NCBI RefSeq assembly: GCF_013315265.1
Contig: NZ_JABUFE010000003.1
Location: forward strand, 62,001-126,000
Source: Parasulfitobacter algicola
Lineage (GTDB): Bacteria; Pseudomonadota; Alphaproteobacteria; Rhodobacterales; Rhodobacteraceae
Length of the DNA stretch: 64,000 nucleotides
Direction: 5' to 3'
A program made the translations under genes and the position numbers. A model generated the notes under the pieces. It was not told the origin of the DNA. It saw only the letters and a program-made list of their open reading frames with translations, and did not search any database. Numbering within the stretch: position 1 is the stretch's first letter; each line of letters starts with the position of its first letter. Below are positions 37,069 to 47,097 of the stretch, in pieces.

Positions 37069-37609
37069 CAAAAACTTGATCCATATACTGATCGGGATGC
37101 CAAACCCGCCGGATAAGCTGTTTCAGCAAAACCCAAAACAGCAATAAGTTTGTCAGGATCGATAGAATACAAATCACGATCAAAAAGACGGTTACTGATG
37201 TAATCAGTAAGACTGGAAGTAGTTTTGATATGTCGAAAAACATAGTCGTTATCAGGAATGCCGCAGAAATTTGCCCTAGGAATATAACTATGGTCGCTGG
37301 CAGCATAATTACGAATGCAACCCAAAACGATATTGGCCTGTCTTGCATGATGCGCTGTAAAAATAGCCACGCTAGCCCCAAACATAGCGGCGCAAATGGG
37401 GCTAGATAATATGAAACTGGCACAACAATTTGTAGCCATTCATAGATTTTGTTGAACCGGAAACGGTCTGATAGTGCGTCAATGACAAAGACGTCTGTCA
37501 AGTAGCCGATCAATGCGATTAGAACGGGTGTTGCTATGCATAAAAGACAATTGTGACAGAACCTTAGTGCCTGTCTTTGGTCAGGGGTGATCGCAGAAAA
37601 AAGGGTCAT
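37064..37609 (-). CDS. Four-span membrane protein, unknown
   Basis: A 181-residue AT-rich gene encoding a protein with four predicted membrane spans (about 22-42, 63-85, 97-120, 130-162). The N-terminal segment contains RQALRFCHNCLLC, with three Cys/His that could bind metal. The C-terminus is cytoplasmic and charged (RRVWHPDQYMDQVFD). The family is not recognised. It looks like accessory DNA placed between argF and the pyruvate carboxylase gene. Confidence 0.58.
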   Translation of the reverse strand: MTLFSAITPDQRQALRFCHNCLLCIATPVLIALIGYLTDVFVIDALSDRFRFNKIYEWLQIVVPVSYYLAPFAPLCLGLAWLFLQRIMQDRPISFWVAFVIMLPATIVIFLGQISAAFLITTMFFDISKLLPVLLITSVTVFLIVICILSILTNLLLFWVLLKQLIRRVWHPDQYMDQVFD

Positions 37610-37694
37610 GTGCTAAGGATTTCCGTATTAAATCTATCATGATCTTGTAGCATAAAATTGCGTACATGAAGCCTAATCAGGGCTTGATAAGTGG

Positions 37695-40600
37695 CTATTC
37701 CAGTTCGATCAACAAATCCTTGGCGTCGATTTGGCCGCCGGGTGATACATGAACGGCTTTGACCACAGCATCGCGTTCGGCGTGAATACCGGTTTCCATC
37801 TTCATCGCTTCGATGGTTAACAGCAGGTCGCCCTCTTTTACTTTTGCGCCCATTTGCACGGCGACGCTGGCCACCACGCCGGGCATGGGGGCGCCGATGT
37901 GGTTGGGGTTGCCGGGGTCGGCCTTGGGGCGGGCGGCAGTTTGGGATTTGACCATGCGGTTTGGCACGCGGATATTGCGGGGCTGGCCGTTGAGTTCGAA
38001 AAAGACTTTTACGTCGCCTTCCTCGTTCGTTTCGCCAATGGCCTGCAGGCGGATTTCAAGCGTTTTGCCGGGGTCGATTTCGACCGAGATTTCATCGCCC
38101 GGGTGCATTCCATAAAAGAAGTTCTTTGTCGGCAGGGTGCGCACGGGGCCATAGGTGCGGTGGCGGCCCATGTAATCCATAAAGACCTTGGGATACATCA
38201 GATAGCCGTTCAGGTCTTCGTCGTCGATGTCTTTGCCGTCCAGTTCGGCGCTGACCTCGGCGCGGACCTTTTCCAGATCGACGGGGGGCAGGGACTTGCC
38301 GGGGCGGTCTGTGTTGGGTTTTTCGCTTTTTAGCACTTTTTTCAGAATGCCGTCGGGCCAGCCACCGGGGGGTTGACCGAGGTTGCCGCGCAGCATGTCG
38401 ATGACGCTGTCGGGGAAGGCCACATCGGTTTTGGGGTCTTCGACCTGGGCGCGGGTCAGGTTTTGGCTGACCATCATCAGGGCCATGTCACCGACCACCT
38501 TGGACGACGGCGTGACCTTGACGATATCGCCGAACATCTGGTTGACGTCGGCATAGGTCTGGGCGACCTCGTGCCAGCGTTCCTCCAGCCCCAGACTGCG
38601 CGCCTGTGCCTTGAGGTTCGTGAATTGTCCGCCGGGCATTTCGTGCAGATAGACCTCGGACGCGGGGGCCTGCTGGCCGGTTTCGAACGCGGCATAATGG
38701 CCGCGGACAGTTTCCCAATAATTGCTGATTTCACGAATGGCGGCGATGTCCAGACCGGTGTCGCGGTCGGTGCGGGCCAGGGCTTCGACGATCGACCCGA
38801 GCGTGGGCTGAGAGGTATTACCCGACAGCGCGTCCATCGCCGCATCAGCAGCATCCACGCCAGCTTCAGCCGCGGCCAGAATGGTGGCGCCTGCGATACC
38901 TGAGGTGTCATGGGTGTGGAAGTGGATGGGCAGGCCGATCTCATCCTTCAGAGCTTTGATCAGAACCCTCGCGGCGGCGGGTTTCAAAAGGCCCGCCATG
39001 TCTTTCAGGCCCAAAACATGCGCACCGGCGGCCTTCAGATCCTTGCCCATGGCGACGTAGTATTTCAGGTCGTATTTCGCGCGGTCAGGGTTCAGGATAT
39101 CGCCGGTATAGCAGATGGTGCCTTCGCAGACCTTATCGGCTGCGATCACCGCATCCATGGCGACGCGCATGTTTTCGACCCAGTTCAGGCTGTCGAACAC
39201 GCGGAAGACATCGACGCCGGTTGCGGCGGCCTGTTTGACGAAAGCTTGCACGACGTTGTCAGGGTAGTTGGTATAGCCGACGCCATTGGACGCGCGCAGC
39301 AGCATCTGGGTCATCACATTCGGCATGGCCGCGCGCAGGTCACGCAGGCGCTGCCAGGGGCATTCCTGCAAGAAACGATAGGCCACGTCGAACGTCGCCC
39401 CGCCCCAGCATTCAACGCTGAACAGTTGCGGCAGATTGGCGGCATAGGTCGGTGCGACGCGGATCATGTCGATGGACCGCATGCGGGTGGCCAGCAGCGA
39501 CTGGTGCCCGTCGCGCATGGTGGTGTCGGTGATCAGCAGCTGTTTTTGCGCAGCCATCCAGTCGGCCACAGCCTGAGGGCCTTTTTCGTCCAGCAACGTA
39601 CGGGTGCCGGGGGGCGGTGTTTCAACGCGCAGCGCAGGGGGCTTGGGGTCTTTGACATCGGCGGCGGGCTTGGGGCGGCCATCGGTTTCGGGGTGACCGT
39701 TCACCGTGATGTCGGCCAGATAAGTCAGGATCTTGGTCGCCCGGTCGCGGCGTTTCTTGAAATCAAACAGCTCGGGCGTCTGATCGATGAATTTGGTATG
39801 GTATTCGTTGTTCAGGAAGGTCGGGTGTTTCAGCAGATTTTCGACAAAGGCGATGTTGGTCGACACACCCCGGATGCGGAATTCACGCAGGGCGCGGTCC
39901 ATGCGGGCGATTGCGGCCTCGGGCGTAGGGGCCCAGGCGGTGACTTTTTCTAAAAGGCTGTCGTAATAGCGTGTGATCACGGCGCCTGAGTACGCCGTAC
40001 CGCCGTCCAGCCTGATGCCCATACCGGTTGCACCCCGATAGGCGGTGATGCGGCCGTAATCGGGAATGAAGTTGTTCTGCGGATCCTCGGTCGTGATCCG
40101 GCACTGGATCGCATGGCCGTCGAGTTTCACGTCATATTGGCTGGATGTGCCTGTCGCGTATTCCAGACTGCGCCCTTCGGCGATCAGAATCTGGGCGCGG
40201 ACGATGTCGATGCCGGTGACCTCTTCCGTGACCGTGTGTTCGACCTGAACGCGGGGGTTGACCTCGATGAAGTAGAACTCACCCGTGGCCATATCCATCA
40301 GGAATTCGACGGTGCCTGCGCATTCGTAGTTCACATGCTGGCAGATTTTCTTGCCCAGACTGCAAAGCTGTTCGCGCTGCGTGCCGGACAGATAGGGGGC
40401 GGGCGCGCGTTCAACAACTTTCTGATTGCGGCGCTGGACGGAGCAATCGCGTTCATAAAGGTGATAGATATTGCCCTGCTTGTCGCCCAGGATCTGAACC
40501 TCGACATGGCGGGCCCTTTCGATCATCTTTTCCAGATAGCCTTCGCCGTTGCCAAAGGCGGCTTCGGCTTCGCGACGGCCTTCCAGAACTTTTTCTTCCA

Positions 40601-41138
40601 GCTCATCTTCGGACAGGATCGGCCGCATCCCGCGCCCACCGCCGCCCCAGGACGCTTTCAGCATTAAGGGATAGCCGACTTCAGCTGCTTCTTTCTTAAT
40701 TGCCTTCATGTCATCACCCAGCACTTCGGTCGCAGGAATGACCGGAACGCCAGCTTCAATGGCGACTTTGCGTGCGCTGGCCTTGTCGCCCAGGGCGCGC
40801 ATGGTTTCGGCTTTGGGTCCGATGAAGGTGATGCCATTCGCGGCGCAAGCGTCAACGAAATCGGGGTTTTCGGACAGCAGGCCATAGCCCGGATGGATCG
40901 CATCGGCGCCGCAGGCCTTGGCCACGCGGATCATTTCATCGATGCTTAGATAAGCCGCGACTGGCCCCAGACCCTCGCCGATGCGGTATGCCTCGTCGGC
41001 CTTAAAGCGGTGCAGGCACAGTTTGTCTTCCTCGGCATAGACGGCAACGGTGCGTTTTCCCAGTTCATTGGCCGCCCGCATCACCCGAATTGCGATCTCG
41101 CCTCGGTTGGCGATCAGGATCTTGTTGAATTCGGGCAT
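37695..41138 (-). CDS. pyc: Pyruvate carboxylase
   Basis: A 1147-residue single-chain biotin enzyme making oxaloacetate from pyruvate (anaplerosis). Order: biotin carboxylase (about 1-450; FNKILIANRGEIAIRV start, GGGGRGM nucleotide loop, MKASWGGGGRGM region), carboxyltransferase (about 530-800; TTMRDGHQSLLATRMR), PC-specific tetramer domain, and BCCP with biotinyl K1113 in IEAMKMETG. The start is the ATG at 41138 with AAGGAC upstream. It is high in GC compared with its neighbours and monocistronic. Confidence 0.97.
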   Translation of the reverse strand: MPEFNKILIANRGEIAIRVMRAANELGKRTVAVYAEEDKLCLHRFKADEAYRIGEGLGPVAAYLSIDEMIRVAKACGADAIHPGYGLLSENPDFVDACAANGITFIGPKAETMRALGDKASARKVAIEAGVPVIPATEVLGDDMKAIKKEAAEVGYPLMLKASWGGGGRGMRPILSEDELEEKVLEGRREAEAAFGNGEGYLEKMIERARHVEVQILGDKQGNIYHLYERDCSVQRRNQKVVERAPAPYLSGTQREQLCSLGKKICQHVNYECAGTVEFLMDMATGEFYFIEVNPRVQVEHTVTEEVTGIDIVRAQILIAEGRSLEYATGTSSQYDVKLDGHAIQCRITTEDPQNNFIPDYGRITAYRGATGMGIRLDGGTAYSGAVITRYYDSLLEKVTAWAPTPEAAIARMDRALREFRIRGVSTNIAFVENLLKHPTFLNNEYHTKFIDQTPELFDFKKRRDRATKILTYLADITVNGHPETDGRPKPAADVKDPKPPALRVETPPPGTRTLLDEKGPQAVADWMAAQKQLLITDTTMRDGHQSLLATRMRSIDMIRVAPTYAANLPQLFSVECWGGATFDVAYRFLQECPWQRLRDLRAAMPNVMTQMLLRASNGVGYTNYPDNVVQAFVKQAAATGVDVFRVFDSLNWVENMRVAMDAVIAADKVCEGTICYTGDILNPDRAKYDLKYYVAMGKDLKAAGAHVLGLKDMAGLLKPAAARVLIKALKDEIGLPIHFHTHDTSGIAGATILAAAEAGVDAADAAMDALSGNTSQPTLGSIVEALARTDRDTGLDIAAIREISNYWETVRGHYAAFETGQQAPASEVYLHEMPGGQFTNLKAQARSLGLEERWHEVAQTYADVNQMFGDIVKVTPSSKVVGDMALMMVSQNLTRAQVEDPKTDVAFPDSVIDMLRGNLGQPPGGWPDGILKKVLKSEKPNTDRPGKSLPPVDLEKVRAEVSAELDGKDIDDEDLNGYLMYPKVFMDYMGRHRTYGPVRTLPTKNFFYGMHPGDEISVEIDPGKTLEIRLQAIGETNEEGDVKVFFELNGQPRNIRVPNRMVKSQTAARPKADPGNPNHIGAPMPGVVASVAVQMGAKVKEGDLLLTIEAMKMETGIHAERDAVVKAVHVSPGGQIDAKDLLIELE

Positions 41139-41305
41139 GATGGTGTCCTTACTTTGCACTTGCAGCAAATGTGTATGAAGAAAATGTGAACAGGTAAACA
41201 CGTAGTTCTGGGTAGATTGCGGTAACTTATCAGAAAATGCGCGGAACAACACCAACGGGCAAAGGGTTCTGTATGAAACCACTATAGAAAAAGGGAACAG
41301 GTTTC

Positions 41306-42055
41306 ATGAAACGATTTGAAAACAAACGCATTCTGATTACTGGCGGTACCAGCGGGATCGGGCTTGCCACGGCCAAACGCATTGTGGACGAAGGCGGCGA
41401 GGTCGCAGTGACCGGAACTACGCAAGAGCATTTGGATGATGCAGGGCGCAGTCTGCCATCTGGCAGTTTGGTCTTGCGCAATGATGCCAGCGACCCGGAT
41501 GCCGCTGTTGAACTTGCTGAAAAGATCAAGGATCAGATGGGCCAAATCGATGGCGCTTTTTTGAATGCGGGGTTTGGCGAAAACTATGCCACAGAAGATG
41601 TGACAGCCGAAGCTTTTGATACGATGATGAACGTCAATGTGCGCGGTCCTGCGTTGCAGATGGCCAAACTGAAACCCCTGATTGCGGAAAATGGTTCGGT
41701 TTTGCTGACAGCGTCAGTGGCGCCTTATCTTGGGGGACCAAAAGGGGCGATTTATGCGGCAACCAAAGCATCTTGTCTGGCAATGGCGCGCAGTTGGGCC
41801 AAGGATATGGCAGATCGGGGTATTCGTGTGAACGCAGTCGCGCCTGGTCCGATTGAGACGAATTTTTTCGATGCGCTTGGCAAAGGTGGCGATGACGCTG
41901 ATGATATGAAAAAACAGATATCAAAAGCTGTTCCATTGGGGCGCATGGGTAAAGCAGAGGAGGTGGCTGCCGTTACAATATTCCTGCTGTCTGACGATGC
42001 AGCCTATGTCACCGGATCGGAATACATGGTCGATGGCGGCATGACCCTGCGATAA
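41306..42055 (+). CDS. SDR family oxidoreductase
   Basis: A 249-residue classical short-chain dehydrogenase with an intact active site. The Rossmann motif is ITGGTSGIGLATAKRI, the NAGFG segment follows, and the catalytic part has Ser in TASVAPYLGG and YAATK. The C-terminus GSEYMVDGGMTLR is standard. NAD(P)-dependent alcohol/ketone redox is expected; substrate unknown. It is divergent from pyc and convergent with the following MFS gene, with 6 nt between stops. Confidence 0.88.
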   Translation: MKRFENKRILITGGTSGIGLATAKRIVDEGGEVAVTGTTQEHLDDAGRSLPSGSLVLRNDASDPDAAVELAEKIKDQMGQIDGAFLNAGFGENYATEDVTAEAFDTMMNVNVRGPALQMAKLKPLIAENGSVLLTASVAPYLGGPKGAIYAATKASCLAMARSWAKDMADRGIRVNAVAPGPIETNFFDALGKGGDDADDMKKQISKAVPLGRMGKAEEVAAVTIFLLSDDAAYVTGSEYMVDGGMTLR

Positions 42056-42061
42056 AACACC

Positions 42062-43278
42062 TTAGCCAAATTTACCTGTGCGCCACTGCAAAGATGCGGC
42101 ATATAGACCGACCAATGTTAAAAGCAATCCACCTGTAACAAAGGCGGCGCCGATGGACAGCCAACTTGCAATGATCGCACCCAAAAACGGTGCGGTCAGC
42201 AGTGCGGTGGTGTTGGCGGCTTCGCTTAATGCGGTGACCCGTGCCATGTGATCCTGACGTGTTTCAGTTTGGATAATCGTTCTTATTGGTACCACGCTCA
42301 TTGCTGATGTCAGACCCAGAAAAAAGAAAACGATAAGAAATATTGGGAATAAAACTTCGGTTTTCAGCATTTCAGATATACCAAGCCCTGTGACCAATAC
42401 GCCTGCGATTGCCGATGCTAGGCTGACCAGACCGAAAGGCCTCCGGGTCGTTACGCTCATCCCAAAATAAATTGCGCCGATTACGCCACCAGCGCCGACA
42501 GCGGACAGGGCAAGACCAAGATCAGTTTGATCAAATCCCAGATCGCGGGTAAGCGGTGCGATCAGGGTGTCATAGAAAAACATGCCAAAATATCCACCTG
42601 CCATCAAGATAAGTGCACCGCGCAAAAGTGGCTTGCCGCTGATCTCTTGCCAGCCATCGCGGAGACCCGCAAAAAGGGACCCGGTATCGGTGATTTCGAT
42701 GCCCTGACGGATAATCGGTTTTAGTCCGATCAAAATCGAAACAGTAACAAGCGAGACGACGGCATTCAGCAAAAAGACCTGACTTGGCGCGAATACAATC
42801 AATAAGGCACCGCCCAATGCAGGAGCAACGATTTTTGAAGTCTGATTTATGGCGTGGCTAAACCCATTGGCGACCATTCTTTCATTTGGTGTGGTCGTTG
42901 CTTGAATTGCTGACTGCTTTGCCGGCGTGAAAAACGCATCGACGGCACTTCTTATAAAGACCAGAATCAACAAAATTTGCCAGTTTGGTGCTAAAGCCAA
43001 GCTTGCTGTCATGATGGCACGACCAAGGTTGCTGAAAATCAGCACAGTTTTAAGGCTTGATTGATCTATCAAAACGCCCGCAAAAGGCCCGACAATCACA
43101 TATGGTAGTCCAAGCGCCACAGCCAAAAAGGCGAATACAATAGGGTCTGCAGACCACGTAAAGGTCAATAGCGCCCCAATCGCCACGACATCCAGCCAGT
43201 CAGCAAAGTCCGCGGGTAGTTGCGCGATCAGAATACGGCGCAGTTGCGGTTTTTTGGAATATTACCAAGTGGTTTCAT
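42062..43278 (-). CDS. MFS transporter with apparent N-terminal frameshift
   Basis: The main frame (42062-43186, 374 residues from a GTG) encodes an MFS_3/EntS-like exporter. Upstream of the GTG the same frame continues with convincing family sequence (RRILIAQLPADFADWLDVV) but has no start codon. A different frame has an ATG at 43278 (MKPLGNIPK). The two join perfectly if the run of six A on the coding strand (43250-43255) had seven, giving MKPLGNIPKKPQLRRIL. So there is a one-base deletion, a sequence error or slippage. The RBS for 43278 is weak. It is divergent from cydA. Confidence 0.75.
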
Positions 43279-43397
43279 GGCTAATTCGTTACCGCTATAC
43301 CAACCTAATGACCAACACGTGCCATGCGGTCGCACCTAGGGTGTCACTCGTCCATCCTAACATATATACATATCAACAGAAATACGCTGAGGTTATT

Positions 43398-44777
43398 ATG
43401 GATACCCTAATCCTGTCGCGCATTCAATTTGGCGCAAATATATCGTTTCATATCCTGTTTCCCACGATTACGATCGCATTGGGTTGGGTCTTGCTGTTTT
43501 TCAAACTGCGTTTCAGCATGACAGGCAATACAAAATGGATGGAGGCCTATCGCTTTTGGGTTAAAGTCTTTGCGCTGAGCTTTGCGATGGGTGTCGTATC
43601 CGGCATCACTATGTCGTTCCAATTTGGCACAAACTGGCCCGGTTTCATGGAGGCCGTGGGCAATATCGCAGGCCCGCTTTTGGCGTATGAAGTGCTGACC
43701 GCGTTTTTTCTGGAAGCCGTTTTCCTGGGTATCATGCTGTTTGGCTTTTCCAAGGTGCCAGGCTGGCTGCATACCACGGCGACGTTTTTGGTGGCCTTTG
43801 GAACTACGATGTCAGCCTTTTGGATATTGGTGTTGAACAGTTGGATGCACACGCCTGCGGGCTTTGAAATGCGCGATGGCGTGGCCCATGCAACCGATTG
43901 GTTTGCTATCATCTTTAACCCATCCATGCCGTATCGCTTGGCGCATATGTTGTTGGCATCCGGTCTGACGGTTGCATTTCTGATTGCGGGTCTGTCTGCC
44001 TATCGTTGGCTGATCGGGGATCGCAGTGATGGCGTTCGTGCAACTTTACGTACGGGTCTTACAATTGGTGCGCTTTTGATCCCAGTGCAGATATTTATGG
44101 GTGATTTGCATGGGTTGAATACGCTGGAACATCAACCACAAAAAGTGGCCGCGATGGAGGGGAATTGGGAAACTGGCACTAATATTCCGCTGGTTTTGTT
44201 CGCAATTCCGGATGAAGAGGCACGCGAAAACCGGATGGAGATCGCAATTCCAAACGGGGCCTCATTGATTTTAACGCACTCTACTGATGGTATTGTGCCT
44301 GGGCTAAATAACTTTGTGGCCGAAGACGGCACGGTGCTTCATCCCCCTGTCGCGCCTGTATTTTATAGTTTCCGAATTATGGTTGGTACGGGCATGGCCA
44401 TGCTGCTGTTAAGTTGGGCAGGGATCGGACTGATGATGTATAAACGGCGCGGTGTTGAAGGGCTGCCCAAGCCACTGCTTTATATATTGGTTCCAATGGC
44501 CTTTTCGGGTTGGGTTGCCACGCTGGCAGGTTGGTACACCACAGAAATCGGTCGTCAACCTTGGCTTGTGCAAGGTGTTTTGACCACCAAACAAGCCGTG
44601 GCAGATGTGCCAGCACCCTTTGTTGCATCAACTCTGATTGCGTTTTTGGTCATCTATGTAGTTTTACTGACAGCCTATATCGGGGTCTTGTTCTATCTTG
44701 CGCGCAAAGCGGCCAAGGGCGAACCGATTGGCACGCGCGTTCCGCAATCACAACAAGCAATGGTCCCGGCGGAGTAA
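43398..44777 (+). CDS. cydA: Cytochrome bd-type quinol oxidase subunit I (CIO-like)
   Basis: A 459-residue subunit I of a bd-family terminal oxidase. It starts LSRIQFGANISFHILFP, with the b595-type heme His. Other marks are GVVSGITMSFQFGTNWPGF and the quinol loop. It is shorter than E. coli CydA, as expected for cyanide-insensitive (CioA) forms with a short Q loop. The start is the ATG at 43398 (GAGG upstream). An in-frame 5' extension is not supported. It oxidises quinol at high O2 affinity without pumping protons. cydB follows after 4 nt. Confidence 0.92.
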   Translation: MDTLILSRIQFGANISFHILFPTITIALGWVLLFFKLRFSMTGNTKWMEAYRFWVKVFALSFAMGVVSGITMSFQFGTNWPGFMEAVGNIAGPLLAYEVLTAFFLEAVFLGIMLFGFSKVPGWLHTTATFLVAFGTTMSAFWILVLNSWMHTPAGFEMRDGVAHATDWFAIIFNPSMPYRLAHMLLASGLTVAFLIAGLSAYRWLIGDRSDGVRATLRTGLTIGALLIPVQIFMGDLHGLNTLEHQPQKVAAMEGNWETGTNIPLVLFAIPDEEARENRMEIAIPNGASLILTHSTDGIVPGLNNFVAEDGTVLHPPVAPVFYSFRIMVGTGMAMLLLSWAGIGLMMYKRRGVEGLPKPLLYILVPMAFSGWVATLAGWYTTEIGRQPWLVQGVLTTKQAVADVPAPFVASTLIAFLVIYVVLLTAYIGVLFYLARKAAKGEPIGTRVPQSQQAMVPAE

Positions 44778-44781
44778 GCTC

Positions 44782-45792
44782 ATGTATACTTTTGGCGATC
44801 CAGCCCTTTGGCTGCCCATAGTTTTTGCCGCTCTTATGGGGCTTAGCATTTTGATTTATGTGGTTCTGGATGGGTTTGATCTAGGCGTTGGGGTCTTGTT
44901 TCCCTTTGCGACACCGGATGAAAAAGACCGTATGATCGCATCTATCGGCCCGTTTTGGGATGCAAATGAAACATGGCTTGTGCTGGCAATAGGATTACTG
45001 CTGGTGGCGTTTCCTGCGGCCCACGGCACCATTCTGACTGCGCTATACTTACCTGTAGCGATTATGCTGATCGGTTTGATCCTGCGAGGTGTGGCTTTTG
45101 AATTCCGCGCCAAGGCGCCAACCAATCACAAGGCATCCTGGAACTTTGCCTTTTTCACAGGCTCAATGATGACGTCATTGTCACAGGGTTTTATGCTGGG
45201 CATGTACATCATGGGGCTTGAATACACCTGGGCCACATTTGCGTTCGCCTGTCTCACAGCTGTATTCCTGACGGTTGGTTACAGCTTTATCGGTGCGACT
45301 TGGCTGATCATCAAAACAGATGAAGAACTGCAATTGAAGGCCGTGAAATGGGCCAAGGGCGGCATTTGGGGGCTGGTGTTGGGCCTTGGGGCAATTTCGC
45401 TTGCGTCCCCGATCGTCAGCTCGCGTATTTTTGACAAATGGTTTTCTTTCCCCGAAGCAATCTTGCTGGCACCGTTACCATTGATGTCAGGGGCCTTGGT
45501 CGTTCTGGTGTGGCTTGCACTAAAGCGGTTGCCTACTAAAGATGACAGTTGGGCCTGGTTTCCGTTTGCAGCGTCGGTGGTATTGTTCACGCTGGCTTTT
45601 TTCGGTTTGGCGTACAGCTTTTATCCGTATGTTGTTCCCGAAAAACTGACAATTTACGAAGCTGCAAGCGCACCGGAAAGTCTGTTCATTATTTTGATCG
45701 GGACATGTTTCGTGCTGCCAACGATTATAGCCTATACAGCACTTGCCTATACGGTGTTCCGCGGCAAAGCGACCGAACTGACGTATGATTAA
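44782..45792 (+). CDS. cydB: Cytochrome bd-type quinol oxidase subunit II
   Basis: A 336-residue subunit II with 8-9 spans. The YVVLDGFDLGVGVLFPF and DANETWLVLAIGLL segments near the start are family hallmarks, with RGVAFEFR later. RBS GGAG overlaps the end of cydA. No cydX-like microprotein follows; the convergent PilJ-domain gene ends 20 nt away. It forms an operon with cydA. Confidence 0.93.
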   Translation: MYTFGDPALWLPIVFAALMGLSILIYVVLDGFDLGVGVLFPFATPDEKDRMIASIGPFWDANETWLVLAIGLLLVAFPAAHGTILTALYLPVAIMLIGLILRGVAFEFRAKAPTNHKASWNFAFFTGSMMTSLSQGFMLGMYIMGLEYTWATFAFACLTAVFLTVGYSFIGATWLIIKTDEELQLKAVKWAKGGIWGLVLGLGAISLASPIVSSRIFDKWFSFPEAILLAPLPLMSGALVVLVWLALKRLPTKDDSWAWFPFAASVVLFTLAFFGLAYSFYPYVVPEKLTIYEAASAPESLFIILIGTCFVLPTIIAYTALAYTVFRGKATELTYD

Positions 45793-45812
45793 GGGTGCGC
45801 GCACCAAAGGAC

Positions 45813-46712
45813 TTAGCTTTGATTTGCAGAAAAAGTATCTAACATTTGGACAGTTTTGTTCATTTCAAAAAGAAAACTATCCATTGTCATGTTGAACTTA
45901 ATAACATCTGCTGTCTCTGGGAGTGCACCCGCAGCGACTGATTTCGCGACAGACGATACAGCATCCCAATGGGTTTTGGTCAATTCAAGCTGCGCCTTGA
46001 TTTCAGGTGAAGGCGCAGGTTTGATGCCCGCATTCGGATTACCATTTATGAATGCGTCCAATGAGGCTTCGAAAATATAAATCGTCTCTTCAAGCTCGGC
46101 GCGAATTTCTTCGTGGCCACTATGCGCGAAGCAGACTTGTTTCGCCACTTTTTGCGACAGCATCCGTTGACGACCATACATATCGATCAGTACGGCATCC
46201 GCAAACCCACCACCAATATGATCTGAATAAGCTGAATTCATCATGACAACCAAATTGTTGTTCAAATTAAGCAATTCAGGTGTCATGTTGGCAACGACGC
46301 TTGCAGCGTCTTGCGCTGCAATATTGCCATCAAGTGTTCCTTCATAAATCTTATTAAGAACGCGCCACTTTTCGTCAACTTCATTCCACGCTTGTATAAC
46401 GATCTGTTTTCTTTCGACAAAAAGTTTCAAATCAGGATTTCCCTGACGCATACCAATATGAACAGTACGATAATCGTTTTCTGCCGTTTTCAGTACTTCA
46501 CGGTTCTTTTCAACATTGATCCCACTTTCGATAAAGCAAAACGCTTTGGCCATGCGTTGTGTCAGCATCCGTTGTCTGCCGCCCAGATCAAGACGGGTGG
46601 TGACAGTTTCGGATGACACCAGCGTATCTTCTGCATGGGCCTGATGAGTTGCAATAAAAGCAGGGGATATAAGCGCTGCTGTCAGCGCGACAATTTTTAC
46701 ATAATTAGGCAT
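45813..46712 (-). CDS. Periplasmic protein with two PilJ/NIT-type sensor repeats
   Basis: A 299-residue secreted protein (signal peptide about 1-27, ending AHA). It contains two copies of the PilJ sensor core: GGRQRMLTQRMAKAFCF (about 44-60) and YGRQRMLSQKVAKQVCF (about 179-195), each followed by long helices. This is the P-box-like motif of nitrate/nitrite sensors such as NarX/NarQ and PilJ. There is no membrane or signalling domain, so it may be a soluble sensor or binding partner. The Cys in each repeat may pair. It is convergent with cydAB. Confidence 0.82.
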   Translation of the reverse strand: MPNYVKIVALTAALISPAFIATHQAHAEDTLVSSETVTTRLDLGGRQRMLTQRMAKAFCFIESGINVEKNREVLKTAENDYRTVHIGMRQGNPDLKLFVERKQIVIQAWNEVDEKWRVLNKIYEGTLDGNIAAQDAASVVANMTPELLNLNNNLVVMMNSAYSDHIGGGFADAVLIDMYGRQRMLSQKVAKQVCFAHSGHEEIRAELEETIYIFEASLDAFINGNPNAGIKPAPSPEIKAQLELTKTHWDAVSSVAKSVAAGALPETADVIKFNMTMDSFLFEMNKTVQMLDTFSANQS

Positions 46713-47097
46713 TGTTTCACTCTTTCATTAAACACACATACAAAGGATCGGCATCCCACTAGCGGCTGTCCCCCTAACAAACCACTAAGTTGACTCATAG
46801 CCTTAGACATTATCAATTGGACTTTTTTACGGAAAATTCACGCAATACTTTAGGCTAATTTACTTTAGGTAATGATTTTAGTAGTGCGAATGATTAGGAT
46901 GTAAAAATGTATGAAAATACGGGAAATCACTTATATTATAGGGAGGTTACGAAGATATGTAATTTTACTTAACTGAGTTGAGTTTAAACAAAACACAAAA
47001 ATTCATAATCCCATTACAGTGAAAAATAACATATTTTTGCAATATCCACATTTCAAATTTTAACTATTTTCTAAAACTTGGAAAGTATGTCCAGGTA
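46713..47097. other. AT-rich intergenic region, no gene seen
   Basis: A 385-nt gap of strongly AT-rich sequence. It contains a partial direct repeat (ACTTTAGG at about 46849 and 46862). No ORF with an RBS or coding pattern was found. It holds the promoter for the PilJ-domain gene. Confidence 0.6.

Noticed and set aside
38910-39953. Long plus-strand ORF opposite pyruvate carboxylase (347 codons)
   Set aside because: Antisense shadow of a GC-rich gene; content is Gly/Arg/His-rich low-information sequence and the opposite strand is a certain gene.
45795-45806. GGTGCGCGCACC palindrome between cydB and the PilJ-domain gene as a terminator
   Set aside because: No loop is possible without breaking the stem and no T tract follows.
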